A DNA stretch of 64,000 bases from Arachis hypogaea (GCF_003086295.3 NC_092053.1:118130445-118194444); one strand, 5' to 3'; counted from the first letter of the stretch, positions 1 to 12,915 are shown. The notes: a model not told the origin generated them from the letters alone. Numbers and translations: made by a program.

Positions 1-2935
1 CGACAGAAAAACAAAAACAGGGATAGTGATTAGGTTAGATTCAGCGAAAATTTATATGGAGAGAATCAATTAATATATCTTTTTATGAATCAATTAATAA
101 GGATGAGAAATATCCTTTAAAAACCCAGAAAGAAAGAAAAATGGAACTCAAGAATCTAAGCCATGAAAGAAATTCAATAAGATCAAAGTACCTTGTGAAA
201 ATTCACACGACGATGCAAATTGTAAAAAATTGTTAGGATATATTGTGACTGTAATCGTGATTTGAATATGATCATTTTGACCAAGCAGTGATGAAATTTT
301 AGAGGCGAGTTTGGTGGATTTTAAAACTCTTTTAGCACGCTGTTTTGATAATTCAGCGGCGGAAAAACAAAAACAGGGATGTTGACTAGATTAGATTCAA
401 TGAAAATTTAAATGGAGTGAATCAATTAATATATATTTTTTATATGAATCAATTAAAAAGATATGAAATATCCTTTCAAAATCTAGAAAGAGAAAAAAAA
501 TCGAACTGATCAATCTAAGCCGTGAAAGAAATTCAATAAGATTAAAGTACTTTGTAAAAATTTTCACAATGATGCAAATCGTTAAAAATTACTTAGATAT
601 ATTTTCATTGCAAAGGGATTTAAGTTTGATTTTTTGATCCAACAGTGATGAAATTTTAGGGGGCAAAAATAGTGGGTTTATAACCCTTGTGGCACACTGT
701 TTTGATAATTTAGCGGCGGAAAAACAAAAACTAAGGATAGAGATTAGGTTAAATTCAATGAAAATTTATATGGAGAGAATCAATTAATATATTTTTTTAT
801 GAATCAATTAATAAGGATGAGAAATATCCTTTAAAAACCCAGAAAAAAAGAAAATCGAACTCAAGAATCTAAGCCATGAAAGAAATTCAATAAGATTAAA
901 CTACCTTGTGAAAATTCACACGATGATGCAAAGCGTAAGAAATAGTTAGGATATATTTTGACTGTAAACGTGATTTGAGTTTGATTTTTTTGATCTAGCA
1001 GTGATAAAATTTTAGAAAAAAAATGGTTGGTTTTAAAACTCTTTTGACACAATGATTTGATAATTCAGTGACAGAAAAACAAAAACACGGATAGTGGTTA
1101 GGTTAGAATCAATGAAAATTTATATGGAGTGAATCGGTTAATATATATTTTTTATATGAATCAATTAAAAAGGATAAAAAATATCTTTTAAAAATCCAAA
1201 AAGAAAAAAAAAAAACACATCTATCTAAGCCATGAAAGAAATTCAATAAAATTAAATTACCTTGTGAAAATTTGCACAATGATACAAATCATAAGAAATG
1301 GCTAAGATATATTTTGATTGCAAACAGAATTTAAGTTTGATTTTGACCCAGCAGTGATGAAATTTTAGGGGCAAAAAGAATGGGTATTATAACCCTTTTG
1401 GCACACAGTTTTGAAAATCCAGCGGCAGAATAACAAAAACAGAGATAATAATTAGGTTAGATTCAATAAAAATTTATATGGAGTGAATCAATTAATATAT
1501 TTTTTTATATGAATCAATTAATAAGGATAAGAAATATCCTTTAAAAATCCAGAAAAAAATCGAACTCATGAATCAAAGCGATGAAAGAAATTGAATAAGA
1601 TTAAAGTACTTGTGAAAATTCACACAACGATACAAATCGTAAGAAATGGCTAAGATATATTTTGAATGTAAATGTGATTTGAGTATGATTTTTTTGACCT
1701 AGCAGTGTTGAAATTTTTTAGACGAAAATGGTAGGCTTAAAACTCTTTTAGTACGCTGATTTGATAATTTAGCGGTGAAAAAATAAAAATAGGGATATTG
1801 ATTAGGATATATTCAATAAAAATTTAAATGGAGTGAATTAATTAATATATTTTTTTAAGAATCAATTAATAAGGATCAGAAATATCCTTTAAAAAACTTG
1901 AAAGAAAAAACAAATCAAACTCAAGAATTTAAGTCATGAAAGAAATTTAATAAGATTAAAGTACCTTGTGAAAATTCGCACGATGATACAAATTGTAAGA
2001 AATAGCCAGATATATTTTGACTGTAAACCTGATTTGAGTTTGATTCTTTTGACCTAGTGGTGAAGAAATTTTAGAGGCGAAAATGGTAAGTTTTAAAATC
2101 CTTTTGACACACTGATTTGATAATTCAGTGGTGAAAAACAAAAAAGAGATAGTAGTTAGGCTAGATTCAATAAAAATTTATATGGAGTGAATCAATTAAT
2201 AAGGATAAGAAATATCTTTTAAAAATCCAAAAAGAAAAAAAAATCGAACTCATGAAACTAAGCCATGAAAGAAATTCAATAAGATTAAAGTACCTTGTAA
2301 AAATTCGTACAATAATACAAATCGTAAGAAATGCCTAAAATATATTTTTACTGTAAACGTGATTTAAGTTTGAGTTTTTTTTATCTAATAGTGATGAAAT
2401 TTTATAGACAAAAACGGTGGATTTTAAAACCCTTTTGGCACACAGATTTCATAATTTAGTGACGAAAAAATAAAAACAGGAATAGTGATTAGGTTAGATT
2501 CAATAAAATTTGTATGGAGTGAATCACTTAATATATTGTTTATATAAATCAAATAATAAGGATAAAAAATATGCTATAAAACTCCTGAAAAAAAAAAAAA
2601 TCAAACTCATGAATCTACATCATGAAAGAAATTTAATAAGATTATAGTACTTTGTGAAAATTCGCACAATGATGCAAATTGTAAAAAATGGCTAAGGCAT
2701 ATTTTGATTGCAAACGTGATTTGAGTTTGATTTTTTTAACCCAGTAATGATAAAATTTTAGGGGTGAAAATGGTGGATTTTATATCTTTTTTGGCACACA
2801 GTTTTGATAATTCAACGGCCAAAAAACAAAACCAGGAATAATGATTAGGTTAGATACAATGAAAATTTATATGGAGTGAATAAATTAATATATTTTATTA
2901 TACGAATATCAAATCTTTTTTAAAAAAATGATCTA
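1..2935. repeat. Simple satellite block, about eight 325-360 bp monomers
   Basis: The phrase AAATATCCTTT recurs near 107, 463, 822, 1175, 1526, 1880, 2204 and 2555, giving periods of 324-359 bp. Each monomer is very AT-rich and carries GAAAGAAATTCAATAAGATT, a TTTGAGTTTGATTTTTT tract and TTTTGGCACACTG. Each also has two copies of GAATCAATTAAT (or close variants) about 25 bp apart around a TA-rich stretch. Monomers differ visibly from each other. The last three, from about 1880, already match types A, B and C of the adjacent higher-order units, so this block looks like the unhomogenised edge of the array. No gene is supported here. Confidence 0.93.
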
Positions 2936-3488
2936 GTCAAATCGAAAGAGGTATAATTCAAATTGACAACTTCTTTTTATTTCCTAACACGATTTATAAT
3001 AAATGGTCCTGAAACATACAAAAAAAATCTTCTCCTATAAATTATATATGAAATAAAAAAATTTTCAGATTCAATAAATCATGCAATCGCAATCGCTATT
3101 CCAATTCCGAAGTTAGGGAAGAAAGACATACCAGTGTTTACGGTGCTGATTGAGAGAGAGACAGCAATGACTGAGAGCTCCGAACCCAACGAGGGTTTGC
3201 GAGAGAGAGACCGCTGAGGGAGTAGGAGGGCACGTTGATGCGTTGATGGTGCGACAGAGAGAGGGCGAACGATTGAGGGTTCCGAATTCAACTAGGGTTG
3301 CGTTGATAGTGCGAGGGTTTGGTCCGAGGGTTGAGAAATAGAGTGAGGGCCGGGTGCGAAGGTTAGATGAGGGGTTGTGCGACGGTGATTGAGGATCGTG
3401 CGACGCTCAATGAGGAAGATGACGATGAAGGCTGTGCGACGGTCACTGAGGGCTGGGTGCGATGAAGATGAACATGATGGCGCGACTT

Positions 3489-3508
3489 CACTTTTAGGGT
3501 TAAAAGTG
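3489..3508. repeat. Perfect 8-bp-stem palindrome in the core
   Basis: CACTTTTA and TAAAAGTG pair perfectly around a GGGT loop. The palindrome is present in almost every core. It is missing from the core starting at 22790, where the sequence jumps from GGCTTCA to TTTTGAAAAC near 23192. One base is lost in the core starting at 54668 and one stem base is changed in the core starting at 56743. No function can be assigned. Confidence 0.75.
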
Positions 3509-3751
3509 AATTTGAAAACAAAGTAAATTAAGGTAAGGTGTTAAAACTGAAAACAAAGTAAAGTATGCTATTGTTATCACTTTTAGCGTTAAAACTGAAA
3601 ACTTTGAAAAAAAAAATGTAAAGTGTGGACACAAATGGGTGGGAAACTAAATTTTGGGCGAGGGAACTTTATCAGGACGCTTTTGTAGGGTACCAAAATA
3701 AACACATGATATAGACACGCTTTAAAAAGGTGACTATTGGAAGACAAACTA

Positions 3752-3822
3752 GCCATGCTTTTCAAGCGTGCCGGTTTTTCTCCATGGCCACGCTTTTCAA
3801 ACGTGGCAAAAAAAACGTGGCC
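3752..3822. repeat. GCCACG/CGTGGC inverted-motif cluster
   Basis: GCCATGCTTTTCAAGCGTG is followed by GGCCACGCTTTTCAAACGTGG, an A-run and ACGTGGCC. The motifs occur in opposing orientations and can form short stems. The A-run between the last two motifs varies in length from unit to unit. Short repeated motifs of this kind are typical of subterminal regions of plant CACTA/En-Spm elements, so the core may derive from such an element. I see no CACTA terminus in the unit, so the origin is unproven. Confidence 0.6.
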
Positions 3823-5152
3823 AAATTTCAAATCAGTGACCACCCTCGAAAAAATAAAAATAGGGATAGTAATTAGATTAGATTCAATAAAAATTTAAAT
3901 GGAGTGAATCAGTTAATATATATTTTTATGAATCAATTAAAAAGGATCAGAAATATCCTTTAAAAAATCAGAAAAAAAAATCAAAGTCAAGAATCTAAAC
4001 CAGGAAAAAACTTCAATAAAATTAAAGTACCTTTTGAAAATTCACACGACGATGCAAATCGTAAGAAATAGCTAGGATATATTTTGATTGTAAACGTAAC
4101 TTGAGTTTGAATCTTTTGACCGACTAGTGATGAACTTTTAGAGGCAAAAATGGTAAGTTTGAAAATCCTTTTGACACACTGATTTGATAATTCAGTGGTG
4201 AAAAACAAAAAAGAGATAGTTGTTAGGCTAGATTCAATAAAAAATTATATGGAGTGAATCAATTAATAAGGATAAAAATATCTTTTAAAAATCCAGAAAG
4301 AAAAAAAAATCGAACTCATGAAACTAAGCCATGAAAGAAATTCAATAAGATTAAAGTACCTTGTAAAAATTCGCACAATAATACAAATCGTAAGAAATGA
4401 CTAAAATATATTTTTATTGTAAACGTGATTTGAGTTTGAGTTTTTTTATCTAACAGTGATGAAATTTTATAGACAAAAACGGTGGATTTTAAAACCCTTT
4501 TGGCACATGGATTTCATAATTTAACGACGAAAAAATAAAAACAGGAATAGCGATTAGGTTAGATTCAATAAAATTTGTATGGAGTGAATCACGTAATATA
4601 TTGTTTATATGAATCAATTAATAAGGATAAAAAATATGCTATAAAAATCCGGAAAAAAAAATAAACTCATAAATCTACGTCATGAAAGAAATTTAATAAG
4701 ATTATAATACTTTGTGAAAATTCGCACAATGATGCAAATTGTAAAAAATGGCTAAGGTATATTTTGATTGCAAACGTGATTTGAGTTTGATTTTTTTAAC
4801 CTAGTAATGATAAAATTTTAGGGGTGAAAATGGTGGATTTTATATTTTTTTGGCACACTGTTTTGATGATTCAACGGCAAAAAAAACAAAACCAGGAATA
4901 ATGATTAGGTTAGATTCAATGAAAATTTATATGGAGTGAATAAATTAATATATTTTATTATACGAATATCAAATCTTTTTTAAAAAAAATGATCTAGTCA
5001 AATCGAAAGAGGTATAATTCAAATTGACCACTTCTTTTTATTTCCTAATATTATTTTATTATGGTTTATAATAAATGGTCCTGAAACATACAAAAAAAAC
5101 TTCTCCTATAAATTAGATATGAAATAAAAAAATTTTCAGATTCAATAAATCT

Positions 5153-7219
5153 TGCAATCGCAATCGCTATTCCAATTCCGAAGTTAGGGAAGAAAGACAT
5201 ACCAGTGTTTACGGTGCCGATTGAGGGAGTGACAGCAATGACTGAGAGCTCCGAACCCAACGAGGGTTTGCGAGAGAGACCTATGAGGGAGTAGGAGGGC
5301 ACGTCGATGCGTTGATGGTGCGACAGAGAGAGGGTGAACGATTGAGGGTTCCGAATCCAACTAGGGTTGCGTTGATAGTGCGAGGGTTTGGTTCGAGGGT
5401 TGAGAAATAGAGAGAGGGCCGGGTGCGAAGGTTAGATGAGGGGTTTTTTGACGGTGATTGAGGGTCGTGCGACGCTCAATGAGGAAGATGAAGATGAAGG
5501 CTGTGCGACGGTCATTGAGGGCTGGGTGCGATGAAGATGAACATGATGGCACGGCTTCACTTTTAGGGTTAAAAGTGAATTTGAAAACAAAGTAAATTAA
5601 GGTAATGTGTTAAAACTGAAAACAAAGTAAAGCTATTGTTATCACTTTTAGCGTTAAAACTGAAAACTTTGAAAAAAAAAAAAGTAAAGTGTGGACACAA
5701 ATGGGTGGGAAACTAAATTTTGGGCGAGGGAACTTTATTACCACGCTTTTGTAGGGTACCAAAATAAACACAGGATATAAACACGCTTTAAAAAGGTGAC
5801 TATTGGAAGACAAAGTAGCCATGCTTTTCAAGCGTGCCGGTTTTTCTCCATGGCCACGCTTTTCAAACGTGGCAAAAAAAAACGTGGCCAAATTTCAAAT
5901 CAGTGACCACCCTCGAAAAAATAAAAACAGGGATAGTAATTAGATTAGATTCAATAAAATTTTAAATGGAGTGAATCAGTTAATATATATTTTTATGAAT
6001 CAATTAAAAAGGATCAGAAATATCCTTTAAAAAAGCAGAAAAAAAAATCAAAGTCAAGAATCTAAACCAGAAAAAAATTCAATAAAATTAAAGTACCTTT
6101 TGAAAATTCACACGACGATGGAAATCGTAAGAAATAACTAGGATATATTTTGACTGTAAACGTAACTTGAGTTTGAATCTTTTGACCGACGAGTGATGAA
6201 CTTTTAGAGGCGAAAATGGTAAGTTTTATAATCCTTTTGACACACTGATTTGATAATTCAGTGGTGAAAAACAAAAAAGAGATATTAGTTAGGCTAGATT
6301 CAATAAAAATTTATATGGAGTGAATCAATTAATAAGGATAAGAAATGTCTTTTAAAAATCCAGAAAGAAAAAAAAATCGAACTCATGAAACTAAGCCATG
6401 AAAGAAATTCAATAAGATTAAAGTACCTTGTAAAAATTCGCACAATAATACAAAGCGAAAGAAATGCCTAAAATATATTTTTACTGTAAACGTGATTTGA
6501 GTTTGAGTTTTTTTATCTAACAGTGATGAAATTTTATAGACAAAAACGGTGAATTTTAAAACCCTTTTGGCACACGGATTTCATAATTTAGCGACGAAAA
6601 AATAAAAATAGGAATAGTTATTAGGTTAGATTCAATAAAATTTGTATGGAGTGAATCCCTTATTATATTGTTTATATGAATCAATTAATAAGGATAAAAA
6701 ATGCTATAAAACTCCGGAAAAAAAAAAAATCAAACTCATGAATCTACGTCATGAAAGAAATTTAATAAGATTATAGTACTTTGTTAAAATTCGCACAATG
6801 ATGCAAATTGTAAAAAATGGCTAAGGTTTATTTTGATTGCAAACGTGATTTGAGTTTGATTTTTTTAACCCAGTAATGATAAAATTTTAGGGGTGAAAAT
6901 GGTGGATTTTATATCTTTTTTGGCACACTGTTTTGATAATTCAACGGCAAAAAAACAAAACCAGGAATCATGATTAGGTTAGATTCAATGAAAATTTATA
7001 TGGTGTGAATAAATTAATATATTTTATTATACGAATATCAAATCTTTTAAAAAAATGATCTAGTCAAATCGAAAGAGGTATAATTCAAATTGACCACTTC
7101 TTTTTATTTCCTAATACGATTTTATTATGGTTTATAATAAATGGTCCTGAAACATACAAAAAAAATATTCCCCTATAAATTATATATGAAATAAAAAAAT
7201 TTTCAGATTCAATAAATCA
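5153..7219. repeat. Satellite unit L2 (2067 bp)
   Basis: The core opens with CTTGCAATCG instead of CATGCAATCG. It has GGTTCGAGGG and GAAGATGAAGATGAAGG, which it shares with the duplicated cores at 47532 and 48434. It has lost a few bases around AAGTAAAGCTATTG (about 5630). Confidence 0.88.
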
Positions 7220-8784
7220 TGCAATCGCAATCGCTATTCCAATTCCGAAGTTTGGGAAGAAAGACATACCAGTGTTTACGGTGCCGATTGAGGGAGAGAC
7301 AGCAATGACTGAGAGCTCCGAACCCAACGACGGTTTGCGAGAGAGAGACCGCTGAGGGAGTAGGAGGGCACGTTAATGCGTTGATGGTGCGACAGAGAGA
7401 GGGCGAACGATTGAGGGTTCCGAATCCAACTAGGGTTGCGTTGATAGTGCGAGGGTTTGGTCCGAGGGTTGAGAAATAGAGAGAGGGCCGGGTGCGAAGG
7501 TTAGATGAGGGGTTGTATGACGGTGATTGAGGGTCGTGCGACGCTCAATGAGGAATATGACGATGAAGGCTGTGCGACGGTCATTGAGGGCTGGGTGCGA
7601 TGAAGATGGACATGATGGCGTGGCTTCACTTTTAGGGTTAAAAGTGAATTTGAAAACATAGTAAATTAAGGTAAGGTGTTAAAACTGAAAACAAAGTAAA
7701 GTATGCTATTGTTATCACTTTTAGCGTTAAAACTGAAAACTTTGAAAAAAAAAAAAAGTAAAGTGTGGACACAAATGGGTGGGAAACTAAATTTTGGGCG
7801 AGGGAACTTTATCAGCACGCTTTTGTAGGGTACCAAAATAAACACAGGATATAGATACGCTTTAAAAATGTGACTATCGGAAGACAAACTAGCCATGCTT
7901 TTCAAGCGTGCCGGTTTTTCTCCATGGCCACGCTTTTCAAACGTGGCAAAAAAAACGTGGCCAAATTTCAAATCAGTGACCACCCTCGAAAAAATAAAAA
8001 CAGGGATATTAATTAGATTAGATTCAATAAAAATTTAAATGGAGTGAATCAGTTAATATATATTTTTATGAATCAATTAAAAAGGATCAGAAATATCCTT
8101 TAAAAAATCAGAAAAAAAAATCAAAGTCAGGAATCTAAACCAGGAAAAAAATTCAATAAAATTAAAGTACCTTTTGAAAATTCACACGACGATGCAAATC
8201 GTAAGAAATAGCTAGGATATATTTTGATTGTAAACGTAACTTGAGTTTGAATCTTTTGACCGACTAGTGATGATCTTTTAGAGGCGAAAATGGTAAGTTT
8301 TATAATCCTTTTGACACACTGATTTGATAATTTAGTGGTGAAAAACAAAAAAGAGATATTAGTTAGGCTAGATTCAATAAAAATTTATATGGAGTGAATC
8401 AATTAATAAGGATAAGAAATATCTTTGAAAAATCCAGTAATGATAAAATTTTTGGGGTGAAAATGGTGGATTTTATATCTTTTTTGGCACACTATTTTGA
8501 TAATTCAACGGCAAAAAAACAAAACCTGGAATCATGATTAGGTTAGATTCAATGAAAATTTATATGGAGTGAATAAATTAATATATTTTATTATACAAAT
8601 ATCAAATCTTTTAAAAAAAATGATCTAGTCAAATCGAAAGAGGTATAATTCAAATTGACCACTTCTTTTTATTTCCTAATATGATTTTATTATGGTTTAT
8701 AATAAATGGTCTTGAAACATACAAAAAAAATCTTCTACCATAAATTATATATGAAATAAAAAAATTTTCAGATTCAATAAATCA
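7220..8784. repeat. Satellite unit L3, internally deleted (1565 bp)
   Basis: The core carries GTTAATGCG, GTATGACGG, GAATATGACG and GATGGACATG. Monomer A is complete, but the unit then jumps from within B to within C near 8434, losing about 500 bp. It is nearly identical to the unit at 12916, which shares the same deletion. Confidence 0.9.
8434..8437. other. Deletion junction at CCAG microhomology
   Basis: The sequence runs AAAAATCCAGTAATGATAAA. In full units AAAAATCCAG belongs to monomer B (followed by AAAGAAAAAA), and CCAGTAATGATAAAA belongs to monomer C. The shared CCAG marks the join. The loss of about 500 bp is not a whole number of monomers, so simple in-register unequal crossover does not explain it. 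The same junction is present at 14130-14133. Confidence 0.8.
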
Positions 8785-10847
8785 TGCAATCGCAATCGCT
8801 ATTCCAATTCCAAAGTTAGGGAAGAAAGACATAACAGTGTTTACGGTGCCGATTGAGGGAGAGACAGCAATGACTGAGAGCTCCGAACCCAACGAGGGTT
8901 TGCGAGAGAGAGACCACTGAGGGAGTAGGAGGGCACGTTGATGCGTTGATGGTGCGACAGAGAGAGGGCGAACGATTGAGGGTTCCAAATCCAACTAGGG
9001 TTGCGTTGATAGTGCGAGGATTTGGTCCGAGGGTTGAGAAATAGAGAAAGGGCCGGGTGCGAAGGTTAGATGAGGGGTTGTGTTACGGTGATTGAGGGTC
9101 GTGCGACGCTCAATGAGGAATATGACGATGAAGGCTGTGCGACGGTCATTGAGGGCTGGGTGCGATGAAGATGAACATGATGGCGCGGCTTCACTTTTAG
9201 GGTTAAAAGTGAATTTGAAAACAAAGTAAATTAAGGTAAGGTGTTAAAACTGAAAACAAAGTAAAGTATGCTATTGTTATCACTTTTAGCGTTAAAACTG
9301 AAAACTTTGAAAAAAAAAAAAAAAGTAAAGTGTGGACACAAATAGGTGGGAAACTAAATTTTGGGGGAGGGAACTTTATCAACACGCTTTTGTAGGGTAC
9401 CAAAATAAACACAGGATATAGACACGCTTTAAAAAGGTGACTATTGGAAGACAAACTAGCCATGCTTTTCAAGCGTGCCGGTTTTTCTCCATGGCCACGC
9501 TTTTCAAACGTGGAAAAAAAATGTGGCCAAATTTCAAATCAGTGACCACCCTCGAAAAAATAAAAACAGGGATAGTAATTAGATTAGATTCAATAAAAAT
9601 ATAAATGGAGTGAATCAGTTAATATATATTTTTATGAATCAATTAAAAAGATCAGAAATATCCTTTAAAAAATCAGAAAAAAAAAATCAAAGTCAAGAAT
9701 CTAAACCAGAAAAAAATTCTATAAAATTAAAGTACCTTTTGAAAATTCAGACGACGATGCAAATCATAAGAAATAGCTAGGATATATTTTGATTGTAAAC
9801 GTAACTTGAGTTTGAATATTTTGACCGACTAGTGATGAACTTTTAGAGGCGAAAATGGTAAGTTTTATAATCCTTTTGACACACTGATTTGATAATTTGG
9901 TGGTGAAAAACAAAAAAGAGATATTAGTTAAGCTAGATTCAATAAAAATTTATATGGAGCGAATCAATTAATAAGGATAAGAAATATCTTTTAAAAATCC
10001 AGAAAGAAAAAAAAATCGAACTCATGAAACTAAGCCATGAAAGAAATTCAATAAGATTAAAGTACCTTGTAAAAATTCGCACAATAATACAAATTGTAAG
10101 AAATGTCTAAAATATATTTTTACTGTAAACGTGATTTGAGTTTGAGTTTTTTTATCTAACAGTGATGAAATTTTATAGACAAAAACGGTAGATTTTAAAA
10201 CCCTTTTGGCACACGGATTTCATAATTTAGCGACGAAAAAATAAAAACAGGAATAGTTATTAGGTTAGATTCAATAAAATTTGTATGGAGTGAATCACTT
10301 ATTATATTGTTTATATGAATCAATTAATAAGGATAAAAAATATGCTATAAAACTCCTGAAAAAAAAAATCAAACTCATGAATCTACGTCATGAAAGAAAT
10401 TTAATAAGATTATAGTACTTTGTGAAAATTCGTACAATGATGCAAATTGTAAAAAATGGCTAAGGTATATTTTGATTGCAAACGTGATTTGGGTTTGATT
10501 TTTTTAATCCAGTAATGATAAAATTTTAGGGGTGAAAATGGTGGATTTTATATCTTTTTTGGCACACTGTTTTGATAATTCAACGGTAAAAAAACAAAAC
10601 CAGGAATCATGATTAGGTTAGATTCAATGAAGTGAATAAATTAATAAATTTTATTATACGAATATCAAATCTTTTAAAAAAAATGATCTAGTCAAATCGA
10701 AAGAGGTATAATTCAAATTGACCACATCTTTTTATTTCCTAATAGGATTTTATTATGGTTTATAATAAATGGTCCTGAAACATACAAAAAAAATCTTCTC
10801 CTATAAATTATATATGAAAAAAAAAAATTTTCAGATTCAATAAATCA
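8785..10847. repeat. Satellite unit L4
   Basis: Diagnostic variants are CCAAAGTTAGG, ATAACAGTG, GACCACTGAGG, AAATAGGTGGG and TTTGGGGGAGGG. All recur in the unit at 14481. The A monomer has AAATATAAATGGAG and the leader before the next core has lost about 20 bp (AATGAAGTGAATAAATT). Confidence 0.88.
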
Positions 10848-12915
10848 TGCAATCGCAATCGCTATTCCAATTCCGAAGTTAGTGAAGAAAGACATACCAG
10901 TGTTTACGGTGCCGATTGAGGGAGAGACATCAATGACTGAGAGCTCCGAACCCAACAAGGGTTTGCGAGAGAGAGAGACCGCTGAGGGAGTAGGAGGGCA
11001 CGTCGATGCGTTGATGGTGCGACAGAGAGAGGGCGAACAATTGAGGGTTCCGAATCCAACTAGGGTTGCGTTGATAGTGCGAGGGTTTGGTCCGAGGGTT
11101 GAGAAATAGAGAGAGGGCCGGGTGCGAAGGATAGATGAGGGGTTGTGGGATGGTGATTGAGGGTCGTGCGACGCTCAATGAGGAAGATGACGATGAAGGC
11201 TGTGCGACGGTCATTGAGGGCTGGGTGCGATGAAGATGAACATGATGGCGCGGCTTCACTTTTAGGGTTAAAAGTGAATTTGAAAACAAAGTAAATTAAG
11301 GTAAGGTGTTAAAACTGAAAACAAAGTAAAGTATGCTATTGTTATCACTTTTAGCGTTAAAACTGAAAACTTTGAAAAAAAAAAAAGTAAAGTGTGGACA
11401 CAAATGGGTGGGAAACTAAATTTTGGGCGAGGGAACTTTATCAACACGCTTTTGTAGGGTACCAAAATAAACACAGGATATAGACACGCTTTAAAAAGGT
11501 GACTATTGGAAGACAAACTAGCCATGCTTTTCAAGCGTGCCGGTTTTTCTCCATGGCCACACTTTTCAAACGTGGCAAAAAAAACGTGGCCAAATTTCAA
11601 ATCAGTGACCACCCTCGAAAAAATAAAAACAGGGATAGTAATTAGATTAGATTCAATAAAAATTTAAATGGAGTGAATCAGTTAATATATATTTTTATGA
11701 ATCAATTAAAAAGGATCAGAAATATCCTTTAAAAAATCAGAAAAAAAAATCAAAGTCAAGAATCTAAACCAGGAAAAAAATTCAATAAAATTAAAGTACC
11801 TTGTGAAATTCTCACGATGATGCAAATCGTAAGAAATAGCTAGGATATATTTTGATTGTAAACGTAACTTGAGTTTGAATCTTTTGAACGACTAGTGATG
11901 AACTTTTAGAGGCGAAAATAGTAAGTTTTAAAATTCTTTTGACACACTGATTTGATAATTCAGTGGTGAAAAACAAAAAAGAGATAGTAGTTAGGCTAGA
12001 TTCAATAAAAATTTATATGGAGTGAATCAATTAATAAGGATGAGAAATATCTTTCAAAAATCCAGAAAGAAAAAAAAAATCGAACTCATGAAACTAAGCC
12101 ATGAAAGAAATTCAATAAGATTAAACTACCTAGTAAAAATTCGCACAATAATACAAATCGTAAGAAATGCCTAAAATATATTTTTTCTGTAAACGTGATT
12201 TGAGTTTGAGTTTTTTTTTTATCTAACAATGATGAAATTTTATAGACAAAAACGGTGGATTTTAAAACCCTTTTGGCACACGGATTTCATAATTTAGCGA
12301 CGAAAAAATAAAAACAGGAATAGTGATTAGGTTAGATTCAATAAAATTTGTATGGAGTGAATCACCTAATATATTGTTTATATGAATCAATTAATAAGGA
12401 TAAAAAATATGCTATAAAACTCCTGAAAAAAAAATCAAACTCATGAATCTACGTCATGAAAGAAATTTAATAAGATTATGGTACTTTGTGAAAATTCGCA
12501 CAATGATGCAAATTGTAAAAAATGGCTAAGGTATATTTTGATTGCAAACGTGATTTGAGTTTGATTTTTTTAACCCAGTATTGATAAAATTTTAGGGGTG
12601 AAAATGGTGTATTTTATATCTTTTTTGGCACACTGTTTTGATAATTCAACGGCAGAAAAACAAAACCAGGAATAATGATTAGGTTAGATACAATGAAAAT
12701 TTATATGGAGTGAATAAATTAATATATTTTATTATACGAATATCAAATCTTTTTAAAAAAAATGATCTAGTCAAATCGAAAGAGGTATAGTTCAAATTGA
12801 CCACTTCTTTTTATTTCCTAATACGATTTATAATAAATGGTCCTGAAACATAAAAAAAAAATCTTCACCTATAAATTATATATGAAATAAAAAAATTTTC
12901 AGATTCAATAAATCA
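10848..12915. repeat. Satellite unit L5
   Basis: The core has TTAGTGAAGAAAG, GACATCAATGACTG, GGATAGATGAG and one extra GA in the GAGAGAGAGAGACC tract. That extra GA changes the frame of the short ORFs across the core. The same GA length is seen in the cores at 16542, 60898 and 62968. Confidence 0.88.

Larger units (their letters stand above)
3079..3847. repeat. GC-rich core of the satellite unit (type example)
   Basis: This segment is clearly richer in G and C than the AT-rich monomers on both sides. The first half is rich in GAGGG, GTGCGACGG and GAGAGAGAG on the + strand. The second half contains the palindrome CACTTTTAGGGTTAAAAGTG and a cluster of CACGCTTTT/CGTGGC motifs. It ends at CCACCCTC, where monomer sequence resumes. 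On the minus strand the pyrimidine-rich half looks like a plant 5' leader, so capture of gene leader sequence by a transposon is possible. That is inference only. Short ORFs exist on both strands but shift with A-tract and GA-tract length between units, so I do not call a gene. Confidence 0.8.
3082..5152. repeat. Satellite unit L1 (2071 bp)
   Basis: Diagnostic variants are GAGAGAGAGACAGC, GAGTGAGGGCC, GGTCACTGAGG and GCGCGACTTCAC. The leader before it reads TTGACAACTTC and lacks TATTATGGTT. The unit at 52572 shares nearly all of these, so these two are closest relatives although they lie in different arrays. Confidence 0.88.
7330..12350. repeat. 5.7 kb-period segmental duplication, copy 1
   Basis: This stretch covers most of L3, all of L4 and most of L5. 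It recurs at an offset of 5694-5696 bp with only scattered single-base differences. Diagnostic variants and the B/C deletion are all shared. Identity weakens before about 7330 and after about 12350. Confidence 0.88.

Noticed and set aside
3290..3320. AGGGTT and GAGGGTTT stretches as interstitial telomere repeats
   Set aside because: Plant telomeres are TTTAGGG tandems. Here the matches are isolated and embedded in GAGGG-rich core sequence with no run of repeats.
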